15,130 nt of DNA from Thermoplasmata archaeon (GTDB taxonomy: Archaea > Thermoplasmatota > Thermoplasmata > Thermoplasmatales > Thermoplasmataceae): assembly GCA_021835265.1 (NCBI GenBank), contig JAKBQK010000202.1:1-15130 (forward strand), read 5' to 3'. This document shows, one piece after another, positions 8,096-15,130 of the stretch (its first letter is position 1; each line of letters opens with the position of its first letter). The position numbers and the translations under genes are program-made. The notes beneath the pieces are model-generated. The model was given only the letters and a program-made list of their open reading frames with translations, was not told where the DNA came from and searched no databases.

Positions 8096-8812
8096 ATGGG
8101 GTTCTCACTTGATGCTTTTTTGGTCAGTATATCTTCAAACCTACTCATAAATATCATTACTACAGCAACTATCTACATCCTTGTTTTTGTGGCAGGTAAG
8201 TATGGTAAAACCCTTATTTTTAATTTAAAGAGACCCATATATTACATATCCAACAAGTCAATAGATTTAGACTACTTCTCAATGAGTGTGGTTTTCAGAA
8301 AAGAGGACACATTGTTTCTTGACAAGATAGCAGATGAATTTACAAACAAATATGGTGGACGTTTGATTGACGATAAGAAAGAAGCTGCTAACACTAGAGT
8401 CATAGATATAGAATCTAATAAATACATATTTGAAGCAAAAATATCATTTAATCCAAATGTAGCACCTGAACTTGAAGAGGCAATTAATGATTATTCAGTG
8501 ACATTGAACCTGCGAACCAAAAAGTTACATTATAGGGACATTCTTGGTACAATTAAAGAGAGTTTCATGAAATACAATGGGATAATCAGAGGGTTGGTAG
8601 GCAATGACCTAAAATACAACTTTCAAGTCTCTATACCGATAGAAAAGAAAGGGAATGCATTAAATGGATCAATAAATGGGGTAGAAGTCATTTTAGATTC
8701 AAAATCATTGACTATGATAGGGGAGATGACGCCACTTTTTGAGGTTTTCAAAATGTCAATGGTGTCAAAGAATTTAACAATTTATAAAATGATAAAGGGT
8801 AAGACAAAATGA
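8096..8812 (+). CDS. Membrane-anchored hypothetical protein, second gene of cassette (238 aa)
   Basis: One N-terminal membrane segment (about residues 7-34, FLVSISSNLLINIITTATIY onward) is followed by KYGK and a large charged cytosolic domain of about 200 residues with no motif I recognise. The topology, short N-terminus then one helix then basic residues, suggests a tail facing the cytoplasm. In defence operons such proteins are often membrane-acting effectors or anchors, but this is inference only. ATG 8096 is chosen over TTG 8093, one codon earlier. The gene lies 30 bases after the first cassette gene and 65 bases before the Beta-family gene. The end is TGA (8810-8812). Confidence 0.7.
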   Translation: MGFSLDAFLVSISSNLLINIITTATIYILVFVAGKYGKTLIFNLKRPIYYISNKSIDLDYFSMSVVFRKEDTLFLDKIADEFTNKYGGRLIDDKKEAANTRVIDIESNKYIFEAKISFNPNVAPELEEAINDYSVTLNLRTKKLHYRDILGTIKESFMKYNGIIRGLVGNDLKYNFQVSIPIEKKGNALNGSINGVEVILDSKSLTMIGEMTPLFEVFKMSMVSKNLTIYKMIKGKTK

Positions 8813-8877
8813 AATTAACTATTTCCATGAAAATGGTTGTTAGGAAAGATTAAGTATTATTGTTATAATCTATTCAT

Positions 8878-9969
8878 GTGTATAAATATATCCCGATGTT
8901 AAGGAAGGGCAGTACTGCCCAACTTATTTCCAACCTTGTATCTAAAAATAACATTATTAAAAATTTTATTACCCCCTTAATAGAATTTGGCCATACAAAC
9001 CCAAAAGAGGACCTTAATTTAGTAGAGACAATACAGTCATTTAACAGATTTTTCGTCGATTATCCCTACTCTAGAGCCAATTTAAAAAACAACACTTCTT
9101 GGAGTGTTAAACAAAGTGGTGATTTGATCATTTTGTTCGATAACTTAGTAGAGACTCAAAAGAGTATTGGAGGGCGATTCTCAATAAATTACAGTCAATT
9201 TATACCTACAATTAGTGATCCAGGTACGAAGCAGGATATTGATGCAGCCCTTGACCATTATGAAAATCTTCTGTCAAAATACAAGAAAGCAGGATTTCAA
9301 AATGTTGCTTTAAAATTAAGACTCAATCGCAGGGGAATGACTAATCCAGCCAATACTTTCCAAGATATCATAACTAAGTTAGATGAAAACGACTTCGTTT
9401 TCATTGATTGCAGTCCAAAAAACATTTCCTTCGAGAGTTTCAAGAAGTATAAGGAAGCACTTTACACCAATACTTCCGATATAAAGCTCATAAACAAGGG
9501 TGTGAAAGTTGCATACTTGAATCCAGAATTTTACATTGATGGAAAGGCAGAAGGATCCAATGTCACACGGCATAATTTTGGAAAAGAATTGATGGAAAAT
9601 GACCAATTATTTGGTTATGGCAATTATTTGACTGACCCACCTTCTGACTTTGTAGGCCAACCAAAGTATCCGTTTGCTTACACATATTATAATTACCAAA
9701 ATGGAGACTTCACGAGATTTGACTCAGGTGACAGCTACAAAAATACTCTTGTATTAATGGGAATGGATACAAATATCACCAAGTTGATAAAAGAACACAG
9801 TAAACATTGTTCATCTTGCGAGACACTCGAATCATACATTGAAGATCCGTTTTATGGCGAGAAAGAACTTAATAAGAAAAGAGGCAGAAAGGGACAGTTG
9901 GGAAAAGAGCATTATGTGAATTCAATTGTGATTGATGAGAATACTCATGGTACACCTTCACCTTACTAA
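8878..9969 (+). CDS. Beta-family protein, third gene of cassette (363 aa)
   Basis: The N-terminus YKYIPMLRKGSTAQLISNL followed by ITPLIEF matches the start of the Beta-protein family (Pfam Beta_protein), where YxPxLKxKxGEL and then ITPLIE are characteristic. The length, about 360 residues, is also typical. Family members are found in phages and in bacterial and archaeal accessory islands, and their biochemical role is not established. Toward the C-terminus there is a small His/Cys cluster (H310, C311, C314) and a basic RGRKGQLGKEHY patch (about 335-346), possibly nucleic-acid or metal binding. The start is GTG 8878; an ATG two bases earlier is out of frame. TTAAGTATT about 25 bp upstream could be a separate promoter. 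A 26-codon forward ORF after it (9992-10072) is not convincing. Confidence 0.75.
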   Translation: MYKYIPMLRKGSTAQLISNLVSKNNIIKNFITPLIEFGHTNPKEDLNLVETIQSFNRFFVDYPYSRANLKNNTSWSVKQSGDLIILFDNLVETQKSIGGRFSINYSQFIPTISDPGTKQDIDAALDHYENLLSKYKKAGFQNVALKLRLNRRGMTNPANTFQDIITKLDENDFVFIDCSPKNISFESFKKYKEALYTNTSDIKLINKGVKVAYLNPEFYIDGKAEGSNVTRHNFGKELMENDQLFGYGNYLTDPPSDFVGQPKYPFAYTYYNYQNGDFTRFDSGDSYKNTLVLMGMDTNITKLIKEHSKHCSSCETLESYIEDPFYGEKELNKKRGRKGQLGKEHYVNSIVIDENTHGTPSPY

Positions 9970-10146
9970 ATCCAAATTTTTTAGAAATAGTATGGACATC
10001 AAAAGAAATAATCACTATGAAGAGAAAGACCACTATTTCGTGTCTCAAAACAAATTTTTCAAGCACTTTTAGGCCATATATAGAAATCTCATTGCATAGT
10101 AATAACCATTGGACAAATCAGTCAGAAGTGCTTCCAGAGGTAAGTC

Positions 10147-10190
10147 GGACCCTGAATCCATCGCCTTTAACCTAGCTCGACAACCTCCGC
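10147..10190 (-). pseudogene. 5' half of a tRNA-Leu(CAG) gene
   Basis: On the reverse strand from 10190: acceptor strand GCGGAGG, TT, D-stem GTC pairing with GGC around a Leu-type D-loop (AGCTAGGTTAAA), anticodon stem starting ATGGA, loop TTCAGGG with anticodon CAG, then TCC. After position 41 the match stops: no long variable arm, no TTCGA-type T-loop and no CCTCCGC partner follows within the window. Its promoter is intact. This is the expected mark of a tRNA gene cut by an integrating element, although in simple integrations the element usually restores the 3' half, so a later deletion or rearrangement is needed. A split (trans-spliced) tRNA is an alternative. Confidence 0.75.
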
Positions 10191-10215
10191 AGGTAAATCT
10201 GTGATTATTCTAGAG

Positions 10216-10225
10216 TATATTAAAA
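10216..10225 (-). promoter_or_regulatory. TATA box of the tRNA-Leu fragment
   Basis: TTTTAATATA on the reverse strand lies 26-35 bp upstream of the first base of the tRNA fragment. This is the spacing of an archaeal tRNA promoter, and shows that the 5' part of the gene was not recruited by chance similarity. Confidence 0.6.
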
Positions 10226-10315
10226 AATCGAGCCAGCGCTCTATTCTCTAAATTTTAAAATGCATAAAACTTGGTTTCAAATTAGGTAGAGGTTGGGTTC
10301 ATAAATCGACCAAAA

Positions 10316-11458
10316 TCAATCTATGAAATTTCCTCCAATAATAGTCTTTATAACGTTTAATTTTCGATCCAGTACGTTCAGATCAGCAATTTTGCCGGCG
10401 ACAATGTCCCCTCGGTCATTAAATCCCAGCAGAGATGCTGGATTAGTTGATAGGGCTTTAATGCAGTCGCTTAAACTGACCCCCAATCCATTTAGGTTTT
10501 TAAATGCTTTCTCAAGTGTTAAAACACTGCCTGCAATAGTGTTGGTGTCTTTAATCCATGCAACGCCGCCGTGCACTTCTATATCAATTCCACTCAACTT
10601 TGAATTCTCCATTTCTGTTCCGCCAATAGAGAGAGAATCAGTTACGGCTATAATGCGATCCCAACCCCGTATTTTGGACATTAACTGGATGGCATACTTA
10701 GAAACATGATGAAAGTCTGATATGATCTCCAGGAAAGCATTTTGAGAAAGCAGGCCAGCCCCAACCATGCCAGGCTCCCTATGGCCGAACTGAGTCATAG
10801 CGTTAAAAAAATGAGTCATAAGCCTGGCCCCGCAAGCTAAGGATAATGATGCTGTAGCAAAATCTGCATTTGAATGGCCCACGGCTATTAATGTGCCAGA
10901 GGATTGGAAGCGTGACATCGCCTGATTAAATAACTCCAGTTCTGGTGCCATATCTATTATTTTAAGAACGTTGTTAGAACTCATGATTATTTCATTCACT
11001 TCATCCATGGAGATTTTTCTAACATATTCCGGGTTATGTGCTCCCTTCTTTTCCATGCTTATAAATGGCCCCTCACTCCTTGCACCAATTATCCTGGACT
11101 CGAAAGGTTTTCTGGATCCCATTAATTTTTCTATTTTTCTGATGAAATTTATAAGTTGATCTTTGGGGAGTGATGCACAAGTAGGAATGAAGGAGGTAAC
11201 ACCTTTTTTTGCAATAGCAGATGCCCATTTTCTCATATCTGTTTCATTAGATGATACGGCATCAATACCGAAATAACCATGCGTATGGATGTCAATAAAA
11301 CCAGGAACAACAATTTGGTCTGAATAGTCCATGATTTTGTTAGAGTAAGGCTCCTTTGAGATGCCTGTTATAGTTTCTCCAGAAACATTAACGAAGGCAT
11401 TTTCTATGACTCCGGAAGAAGTTACCACTTTATTTGCCAATAAACTAAACGAATCCAT
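10316..11458 (-). CDS. nagA: N-acetylglucosamine-6-phosphate deacetylase
   Basis: An amidohydrolase that removes acetate from GlcNAc-6-phosphate in the cytoplasm, giving GlcN-6-phosphate. The 380-residue length is normal. Family signatures occur in order: HTHG with metal-type H58 and H60, EGPF (E129), GHSNAD (H195), MTHFFNAM (H216), SDFHHV (the H250/H251 region) and VTDS with the catalytic Asp D274, then AGS. All metal and catalytic positions are present; HxH is kept as in many NagA proteins. It is divergent from the SIS gene, whose predicted product takes the next step, and shares with it a 97-bp control region holding an inverted repeat. The ATG at 11458 starts MDSFSLLANKVV. Possible TATA stretches lie at 11474-11480 and 11488-11495. 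The related galactosamine enzyme AgaA cannot be excluded by sequence alone. Confidence 0.9.
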   Translation of the reverse strand: MDSFSLLANKVVTSSGVIENAFVNVSGETITGISKEPYSNKIMDYSDQIVVPGFIDIHTHGYFGIDAVSSNETDMRKWASAIAKKGVTSFIPTCASLPKDQLINFIRKIEKLMGSRKPFESRIIGARSEGPFISMEKKGAHNPEYVRKISMDEVNEIIMSSNNVLKIIDMAPELELFNQAMSRFQSSGTLIAVGHSNADFATASLSLACGARLMTHFFNAMTQFGHREPGMVGAGLLSQNAFLEIISDFHHVSKYAIQLMSKIRGWDRIIAVTDSLSIGGTEMENSKLSGIDIEVHGGVAWIKDTNTIAGSVLTLEKAFKNLNGLGVSLSDCIKALSTNPASLLGFNDRGDIVAGKIADLNVLDRKLNVIKTIIGGNFID

Positions 11459-11480
11459 ACGCCTCGATAAAGTGTTATAA

Positions 11481-11545
11481 TGAATTCGTATTAAAGCGCT
11501 TCATGATTGCAAAACTCTATGAAAAATTTATACTCATACGAATCA
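11481..11545. promoter_or_regulatory. Inverted repeat in the nagA/SIS divergent promoter region
   Basis: TGAATTCGTAT (11481-11491) and ATACGAATCA (11536-11545) are near-perfect reverse complements, 44 bp apart, one beside each gene's promoter. The left arm touches the nagA TATA candidates and the right arm directly follows the SIS gene's TATA box. Such placement suits a shared operator for an amino-sugar-responsive regulator. Confidence 0.45.
11527..11532 (+). promoter_or_regulatory. TATA box of the SIS/GlmD-like gene
   Basis: TTTATA is centred about 26 bp before the ATG at 11556, with no Shine-Dalgarno site before the ATG. This indicates a leaderless transcript and supports 11556 over the in-frame ATG at 11565. 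Confidence 0.55.
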
Positions 11546-11555
11546 TATTTGAAAT

Positions 11556-12539
11556 ATGACAATCATGCTGGATGAAATCCGGGAGGAGCCCAGATCGATC
11601 TCACAAACAATATCGCAAAATAAAGATAAAGTCCAAAAAATTGCGAGAATACTAAGAGGTTCTTCAATGGTATATGTAACAGGAAGCGGTACCAGTTACA
11701 ATGCTTCCGTTTTTCTCTCTATCCTCCTTTTGAAAAGTGGTGTACCTGCATATCCTCTGCAGGCCTCTGACTTTAATGATTTTACAGTTTCAGATACATT
11801 TTCTAATCCAGTTAACATAATATTCAGCCAGTCAGGAGAAAACATTGATGCACTTTCAAGTATGAAATTCTCAAAATCAAAAAACATCAGAACTATCGGG
11901 ATAACCAACAACCCAGAAAGCACTCTTGCCAGAAATTTAGATCTTTCAATTGTTACGATGGCAGGGAACGAACTTTCTGTGGCTGCTACTAAAAGCCATA
12001 CCGTTCAACATGCTGTATCTATCTTGATATATGATGCCTTAAACTCGCAATTGCTGGATAAAGAAATGTCAAAAGCCTCAAGCCTTGTGGAAAAAGCGAT
12101 CTTAAATGACTCAATTGTAAGGGACTGGGGAAATAAACTAAAGGATCACGTAGTTCTCCTTGGTGCTGGTTTGTATTATCCCTTAGCGATGGAGGGTGCG
12201 CTAAAATTTAAGGAAACATCAGGTACTTACTCTGAAGCATACTCTACAAGAGAATATTTGCATGGGCCAATTCGCCTGCTGAACGACCAAACCTCGGTCA
12301 TTTTACTTCGAACGAATGAAAATAGCGATAATACCGTGATAAAAAAAATAAACGAAATTGGTGGCCATGTAATTACCATAGGGACTTACAGTTCAGATAT
12401 AACAGTTCCACAAACGGATAATATTGTTCTTTCATTGGAATATTTATCGGTGCTTCAAATGCTGGCAAACTTCAAGGCTCAGTTTAAAGGAGAAGACCCG
12501 GACCATCCGAGGCATCTCTCCAAGGTTGTCAGGGAATGA
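11556..12539 (+). CDS. Glucosamine-6-phosphate deaminase of the SIS (GlmS-isomerase-like) type
   Basis: A two-SIS-domain protein of 327 residues corresponding to the isomerase half of GlmS without the glutaminase domain. Seen in order: VTGSGTSYNA (about 41-50), SQSGENIDAL (91-100), AATKSHT (143-149), the second SIS with GAGLYYPLAMEGALKFKE (203-220), EAYSTREYLHGP (227-238) and the GlmS-type C-terminus DPDHPRHLSKVV. In archaea such stand-alone proteins (GlmD of Thermococcus) deaminate GlcN-6-phosphate to fructose-6-phosphate and ammonia in amino-sugar breakdown. Pairing with nagA supports this role. Alternatives are AgaS-like galactosamine-6-phosphate deaminase, or a fructoselysine/FrlB-like enzyme. 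The start ATG follows a leaderless promoter. Confidence 0.82.
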   Translation: MTIMLDEIREEPRSISQTISQNKDKVQKIARILRGSSMVYVTGSGTSYNASVFLSILLLKSGVPAYPLQASDFNDFTVSDTFSNPVNIIFSQSGENIDALSSMKFSKSKNIRTIGITNNPESTLARNLDLSIVTMAGNELSVAATKSHTVQHAVSILIYDALNSQLLDKEMSKASSLVEKAILNDSIVRDWGNKLKDHVVLLGAGLYYPLAMEGALKFKETSGTYSEAYSTREYLHGPIRLLNDQTSVILLRTNENSDNTVIKKINEIGGHVITIGTYSSDITVPQTDNIVLSLEYLSVLQMLANFKAQFKGEDPDHPRHLSKVVRE

Positions 12540-12811
12540 CTCTTTCATTTGCAAGTTGCACACTTGATAATCGGAGCGACATTTCAATAACACTGATTCA
12601 GCCTTCATTTTTGCCTGCATGTTTGGTCCTGAACCATTAGGGTGTCGCTTAACAAACGATAAAAAACCAAGAATCCCCGTTTTAAAGCTACATTAGCAGT
12701 CTTTCAAACAAAATTGATGGACTTAGATTTGTAAACCAAGCCTGGATAAGTTAAAGGAAAACAGAGTATATGGAAGAAATTACTGTTGTTTAAAAGAAAC
12801 AAGGACTATTG
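12540..12811. other. Convergent intergenic region
   Basis: About 270 bases between the 3' ends of the SIS gene and the second oxidoreductase. No RNA gene or clear terminator hairpin is seen. On the reverse strand a frame from 12692 is open into the SIS gene and reads plausibly protein-like (contains VKRHPNGSGPNMQAKMKAES), perhaps an old transposase or other gene remnant, but it cannot be identified. Confidence 0.3.
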
Positions 12812-13798
12812 TTATACTTTCACTTTTTTCCTCTCCTTAGCGGATCTGTATGCTGCAAGTATGACCATCAGTTCACTGTACCCGTCATCAAGAGTTGCTA
12901 ACATTGAATGTTTTGCGTTACTTCCATTCTTGATGAGGGCCAAGAAATCCAAGATCATGTTAAAGTCCATATCTGTGTCGTATCCAACATACTCATGAGT
13001 TTTCTTTGACTTTATGGAATACCGATCGAACTTGTTTCCCAAGAAATCATAGTATGCGCTTAGATCTGTCCCTTCCACATTTAAAGTGACATCTCCCCAT
13101 GTGGGAAAATAATCGCCCCTGGAATAAGAAGGATCTAAAAATGCGATAACACCGTTATCCATCTCCATAGAAAGAAGTGCAGAATCTTCTATTTCCAAAC
13201 CGTTAAAGCGATGGGAAGCAACTGCGTATACATTAGAGATTTCATGGCCAGTAGCCCATCTGATCAGATCAATAACATGTGGTCCGTGATCCATTATTGC
13301 CCCACCCCCTGAGAGGGCGAGTGATCGAAACCATCCTCCTGGAAGTGTGCCATGGTTGGTGCCACTCAATGAGACAATATCACCGAAGGCAGAGGACTTA
13401 ACCATTTCCTTTAACATAACCGCCTGTCTTGTAAATCTTACAGGCAGAGACATATGAAGAGAAGAGCCTGTGTCTTTTATGATCCTCAATATACTATCGC
13501 CATCGCCCTTGGTGGTCGCAAGAGGTTTCTCACACAATATGGGGATATTGTATCCGGAGCATTCCCTGATATATCTGATATGCTCAGCGTTTGCTGCACA
13601 TATGATTGCCCCGTCAGCTCCTCTAAGGGCATCGCCTATGTTGTCGTGAAAATTTATATTATTAATCTTTGAAAACTTCTTACCCTCTTCAGTTGAATAA
13701 TCAAAAAGAGAAATATCATCCACAATGGAACTCCTCTTCAGGCTTTCAACGTACGATAAGGTGTGAACATGTGCACATGACAGAAAAGCAATCTTCAT
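12812..13798 (-). CDS. Gfo/Idh/MocA-family NAD(P)-dependent oxidoreductase (second gene of pair)
   Basis: 328 residues with an N-terminal Rossmann fold and a C-terminal alpha/beta domain. The family's catalytic CEKPLA is at residues 89-94, and GGGAIMDHGPHVIDL gives the second catalytic pair (D170, H174). The usual glycine-rich GxGxxG at the N-terminus is replaced by AFLSCAHVHT, so cofactor binding may differ or the protein may be a paralogue with altered specificity. It overlaps the preceding oxidoreductase by four bases (ATGA) and has a strong ribosome-binding site, so the two are translated together. These enzymes oxidise or reduce sugars, inositols or sugar derivatives; the substrate cannot be told from sequence, though the nearby nagA and SIS genes make an amino sugar or related sugar plausible. 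Confidence 0.85.
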   Translation of the reverse strand: MKIAFLSCAHVHTLSYVESLKRSSIVDDISLFDYSTEEGKKFSKINNINFHDNIGDALRGADGAIICAANAEHIRYIRECSGYNIPILCEKPLATTKGDGDSILRIIKDTGSSLHMSLPVRFTRQAVMLKEMVKSSAFGDIVSLSGTNHGTLPGGWFRSLALSGGGAIMDHGPHVIDLIRWATGHEISNVYAVASHRFNGLEIEDSALLSMEMDNGVIAFLDPSYSRGDYFPTWGDVTLNVEGTDLSAYYDFLGNKFDRYSIKSKKTHEYVGYDTDMDFNMILDFLALIKNGSNAKHSMLATLDDGYSELMVILAAYRSAKERKKVKV

Positions 13799-14784
13799 TC
13801 CAAAACCTCCTCTACCCTAACGGGGTTTCCAGTCTTTGCGGATATTTCTGCAGCGGAAGCTATCTTTACAGCTTGAAGGGCATCCATTTCTGTTACTGAA
13901 GATTCTTTTTTTCTTTCGATAGAATCTACAAAATCTCTCAGCTCAGCATACATGGGGTCATATTTCAGAAAGAAATCTGGTAGCTGGTCTTCTGATGTAC
14001 TCTCCTGCAAATTGTAAGAAGAAGTTGAATAGAGAAGCGGATTCTTAGTGCTGTCGTTCATAAGAAGACCTTCCGTCCCTGAGATTTCGAATTTAGTCCT
14101 GAAATTGCCATGGCTCCAGAAACCATGCGCATCTGCAATAGCCCCACTCTTGAATTTTAAAATAGTTACACTGTATTCTGCACTTTCATTATTTTGATCA
14201 GATCTCCTGCAGAACACTTCATCGACGGGTCCTAGAGTCCATGTGAGAAAGTCAAAGTCATGTATTACCAAATCGAACACTGTCCCTCCACTCTTGTTTC
14301 TATCACGATACCAGTCTTTTTCCCCCCTTGGAAAAGTACCGCCTCTCCAGGTCGAGGCAGTACAGGGTGTTCCGATATAACCTGAATCAACCAGTTTCTT
14401 AGCTTTGATATATTCTGGATAGTACCTTAGGACTTGTCCTACAAAGAGACGGACATGGTGCTTCCTACTCTCTTCGATAATAGAAACTGCATCCTTTACT
14501 CCCCTTGCCAGCGGTTTTTCACATATTATGTCTTTTCCGAGGCTGGCTGCCCAAAAAGAATAATCTTTATGATAGATAGTGGGGACATCTATGTCAACTA
14601 CGTCAAAATCATCCTCATTTAAATATTCAACTGAATGGAAGAACTCTGTGTGATATCTCTTTGCTACTTCCGAAGCCTCGAGTTTAGAGTCTACTAAACC
14701 TGCAATTTCAACATCAGGCATTTTCCTATATTGAGTTAAGTGTTCTTGCCCTATGTAACCCCCACCAATGACTAAAATTCTCAT
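13795..14784 (-). CDS. Gfo/Idh/MocA-family NAD(P)-dependent oxidoreductase (first gene of pair)
   Basis: 329 residues. The Rossmann signature VIGGGYIGQEHL is at residues 5-16, followed by LVDS at the end of beta-2 (an acidic residue there favours NAD). Catalytic CEKPLA is at 88-93, with GGTVFDLVIHDFDFL at 167-180 giving D171 and H175. This is a complete family member, probably a sugar dehydrogenase or a step in a sugar interconversion done with its partner. ATG 14784 is the only sensible start. It is the promoter-proximal gene of a two-gene operon. It is only distantly similar to the second gene, so the pair is unlikely to be a recent duplication. Confidence 0.87.
   Translation of the reverse strand: MRILVIGGGYIGQEHLTQYRKMPDVEIAGLVDSKLEASEVAKRYHTEFFHSVEYLNEDDFDVVDIDVPTIYHKDYSFWAASLGKDIICEKPLARGVKDAVSIIEESRKHHVRLFVGQVLRYYPEYIKAKKLVDSGYIGTPCTASTWRGGTFPRGEKDWYRDRNKSGGTVFDLVIHDFDFLTWTLGPVDEVFCRRSDQNNESAEYSVTILKFKSGAIADAHGFWSHGNFRTKFEISGTEGLLMNDSTKNPLLYSTSSYNLQESTSEDQLPDFFLKYDPMYAELRDFVDSIERKKESSVTEMDALQAVKIASAAEISAKTGNPVRVEEVLE
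13805..13810 (-). promoter_or_regulatory. Strong ribosome-binding site for the second oxidoreductase
   Basis: GGAGGT lies 6 bases before the ATG at 13798, inside the 3' end of the upstream gene. It contrasts with the leaderless starts elsewhere in the window, and it fixes the start codon and the operon structure. Confidence 0.75.
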
Positions 14785-14884
14785 TAGAATGTAATCTTAA
14801 TAGACCTTAAAGCTTTTTTATTGGATTACTTTGTAAAAGAATGTTTACTCAGCTCATTACTTTTCTATTTTTTTTAATTGTTCT

Positions 14885-14892
14885 TATAAATA
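14885..14892 (-). promoter_or_regulatory. Possible promoter of the oxidoreductase pair
   Basis: TATTTATA on the reverse strand is the best TATA match upstream of 14784, but it implies a leader of about 75 bases. A weaker TTTAAGG about 25 bp before the ATG would give a leaderless message. The choice is uncertain. Confidence 0.25.
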
Positions 14893-14950
14893 TTTGAGAA
14901 GTTGTATATAAAAATACAGTGGGCATCTACTACTCTAAATATTATACTGT

Positions 14951-15130
14951 CTACTTAGAATTACTGAAATTAGCAAATGCTTCTTCTGCAACTGGAGCAT
15001 TCTCAGCTCTCAATCTCACGGTTGCATTATGAGCCAGTTTAAGAAGATCCGGATAACCTTCATCATATTTTTCTTGAAGCATTAAAATAGAGGTTTCAAG
15101 GCTTACTCGGTGCCCAGCACTCACTATTGT
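14951..15130 (-). CDS. C-terminal 59 residues of an unidentified protein (runs off right edge)
   Basis: The reverse frame is open from the window edge to TAG at 14951-14953. The visible tail is helical and charged (LETSILMLQEKYDEG, then RLRAENAPVAEEAFANF). It is not enough to name a family. It has the same orientation as the two oxidoreductases, with about 165 AT-rich bases between, so it may be an upstream neighbour in the same locus. Confidence 0.6.
   Translation of the reverse strand, partial: TIVSAGHRVSLETSILMLQEKYDEGYPDLLKLAHNATVRLRAENAPVAEEAFANFSNSK

Noticed and set aside
9992..10072. 26-codon forward ORF after the Beta-family gene
   Set aside because: Too short, no ribosome-binding site or family similarity; likely chance.
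12470..12692. Reverse open frame overlapping the end of the SIS gene, possible transposase remnant
   Set aside because: No start, no terminal repeats and no motif I can identify; mostly antisense to a clear gene.
1..15130. CRISPR array or rRNA
   Set aside because: No regularly spaced repeats and no rRNA-like stretches were seen on either strand.

Overview
The window is AT-rich archaeal DNA. Leaderless-looking starts (TATA-like box about 25 bp before the start codon), an archaeal-type tyrosine recombinase, a tRNA-Leu 5' half with an archaeal promoter, a GlmS-isomerase-like SIS protein of the archaeal deaminase kind, and frequent AGA/AGG arginine codons all fit the Thermoplasmata (Thermoplasmatales or relatives). 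This placement is inference, not proof.

There are two parts. Positions 1 to about 10146 look like a degraded integrated element or defence island. It holds: (i) the N-terminal 742 codons of a single-chain type IIG/IIL-like restriction-modification enzyme, reverse strand, running off the left edge; (ii) a badly decayed reverse-strand gene (2287-3656) with five in-frame stops and one apparent 1-base deletion, preceded by a small NUMOD3-like DNA-binding ORF; (iii) a decayed forward-strand gene (4522-5246) with two in-frame TAA codons and a 1-base deletion; (iv) a small hypothetical gene and a small zinc-binding (TRASH/YHS-like) gene; (v) a tyrosine recombinase broken by one frameshift; (vi) an intact three-gene forward cassette (7292-9969): a soluble protein of unknown family, a one-pass membrane protein, and a Beta-family protein. 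This cassette is the best candidate for an undescribed defence system.

The right edge of the island is marked by the 5' half of a tRNA-Leu(CAG) gene (10190 to 10147, reverse) with its TATA box still in place. The 3' half is not in the window, so the tRNA gene appears to have been split by integration and later rearranged.

From about 10200 to the end is ordinary metabolic DNA. A nagA-like deacetylase and a GlmD/GlmS-isomerase-like SIS protein are transcribed divergently from a region with a near-perfect inverted repeat. Together they would convert GlcNAc-6-phosphate to GlcN-6-phosphate and then to fructose-6-phosphate plus ammonia. Then come two overlapping, co-transcribed Gfo/Idh/MocA oxidoreductases and the C-terminal end of an unidentified gene.

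The main pattern is that the mobility gene and the other large element genes are broken while the restriction enzyme (as far as visible) and the three-gene cassette are open. All three inferred frameshifts lie in short homopolymers, so sequencing error must be excluded, but the seven in-frame stop codons cannot be explained that way.
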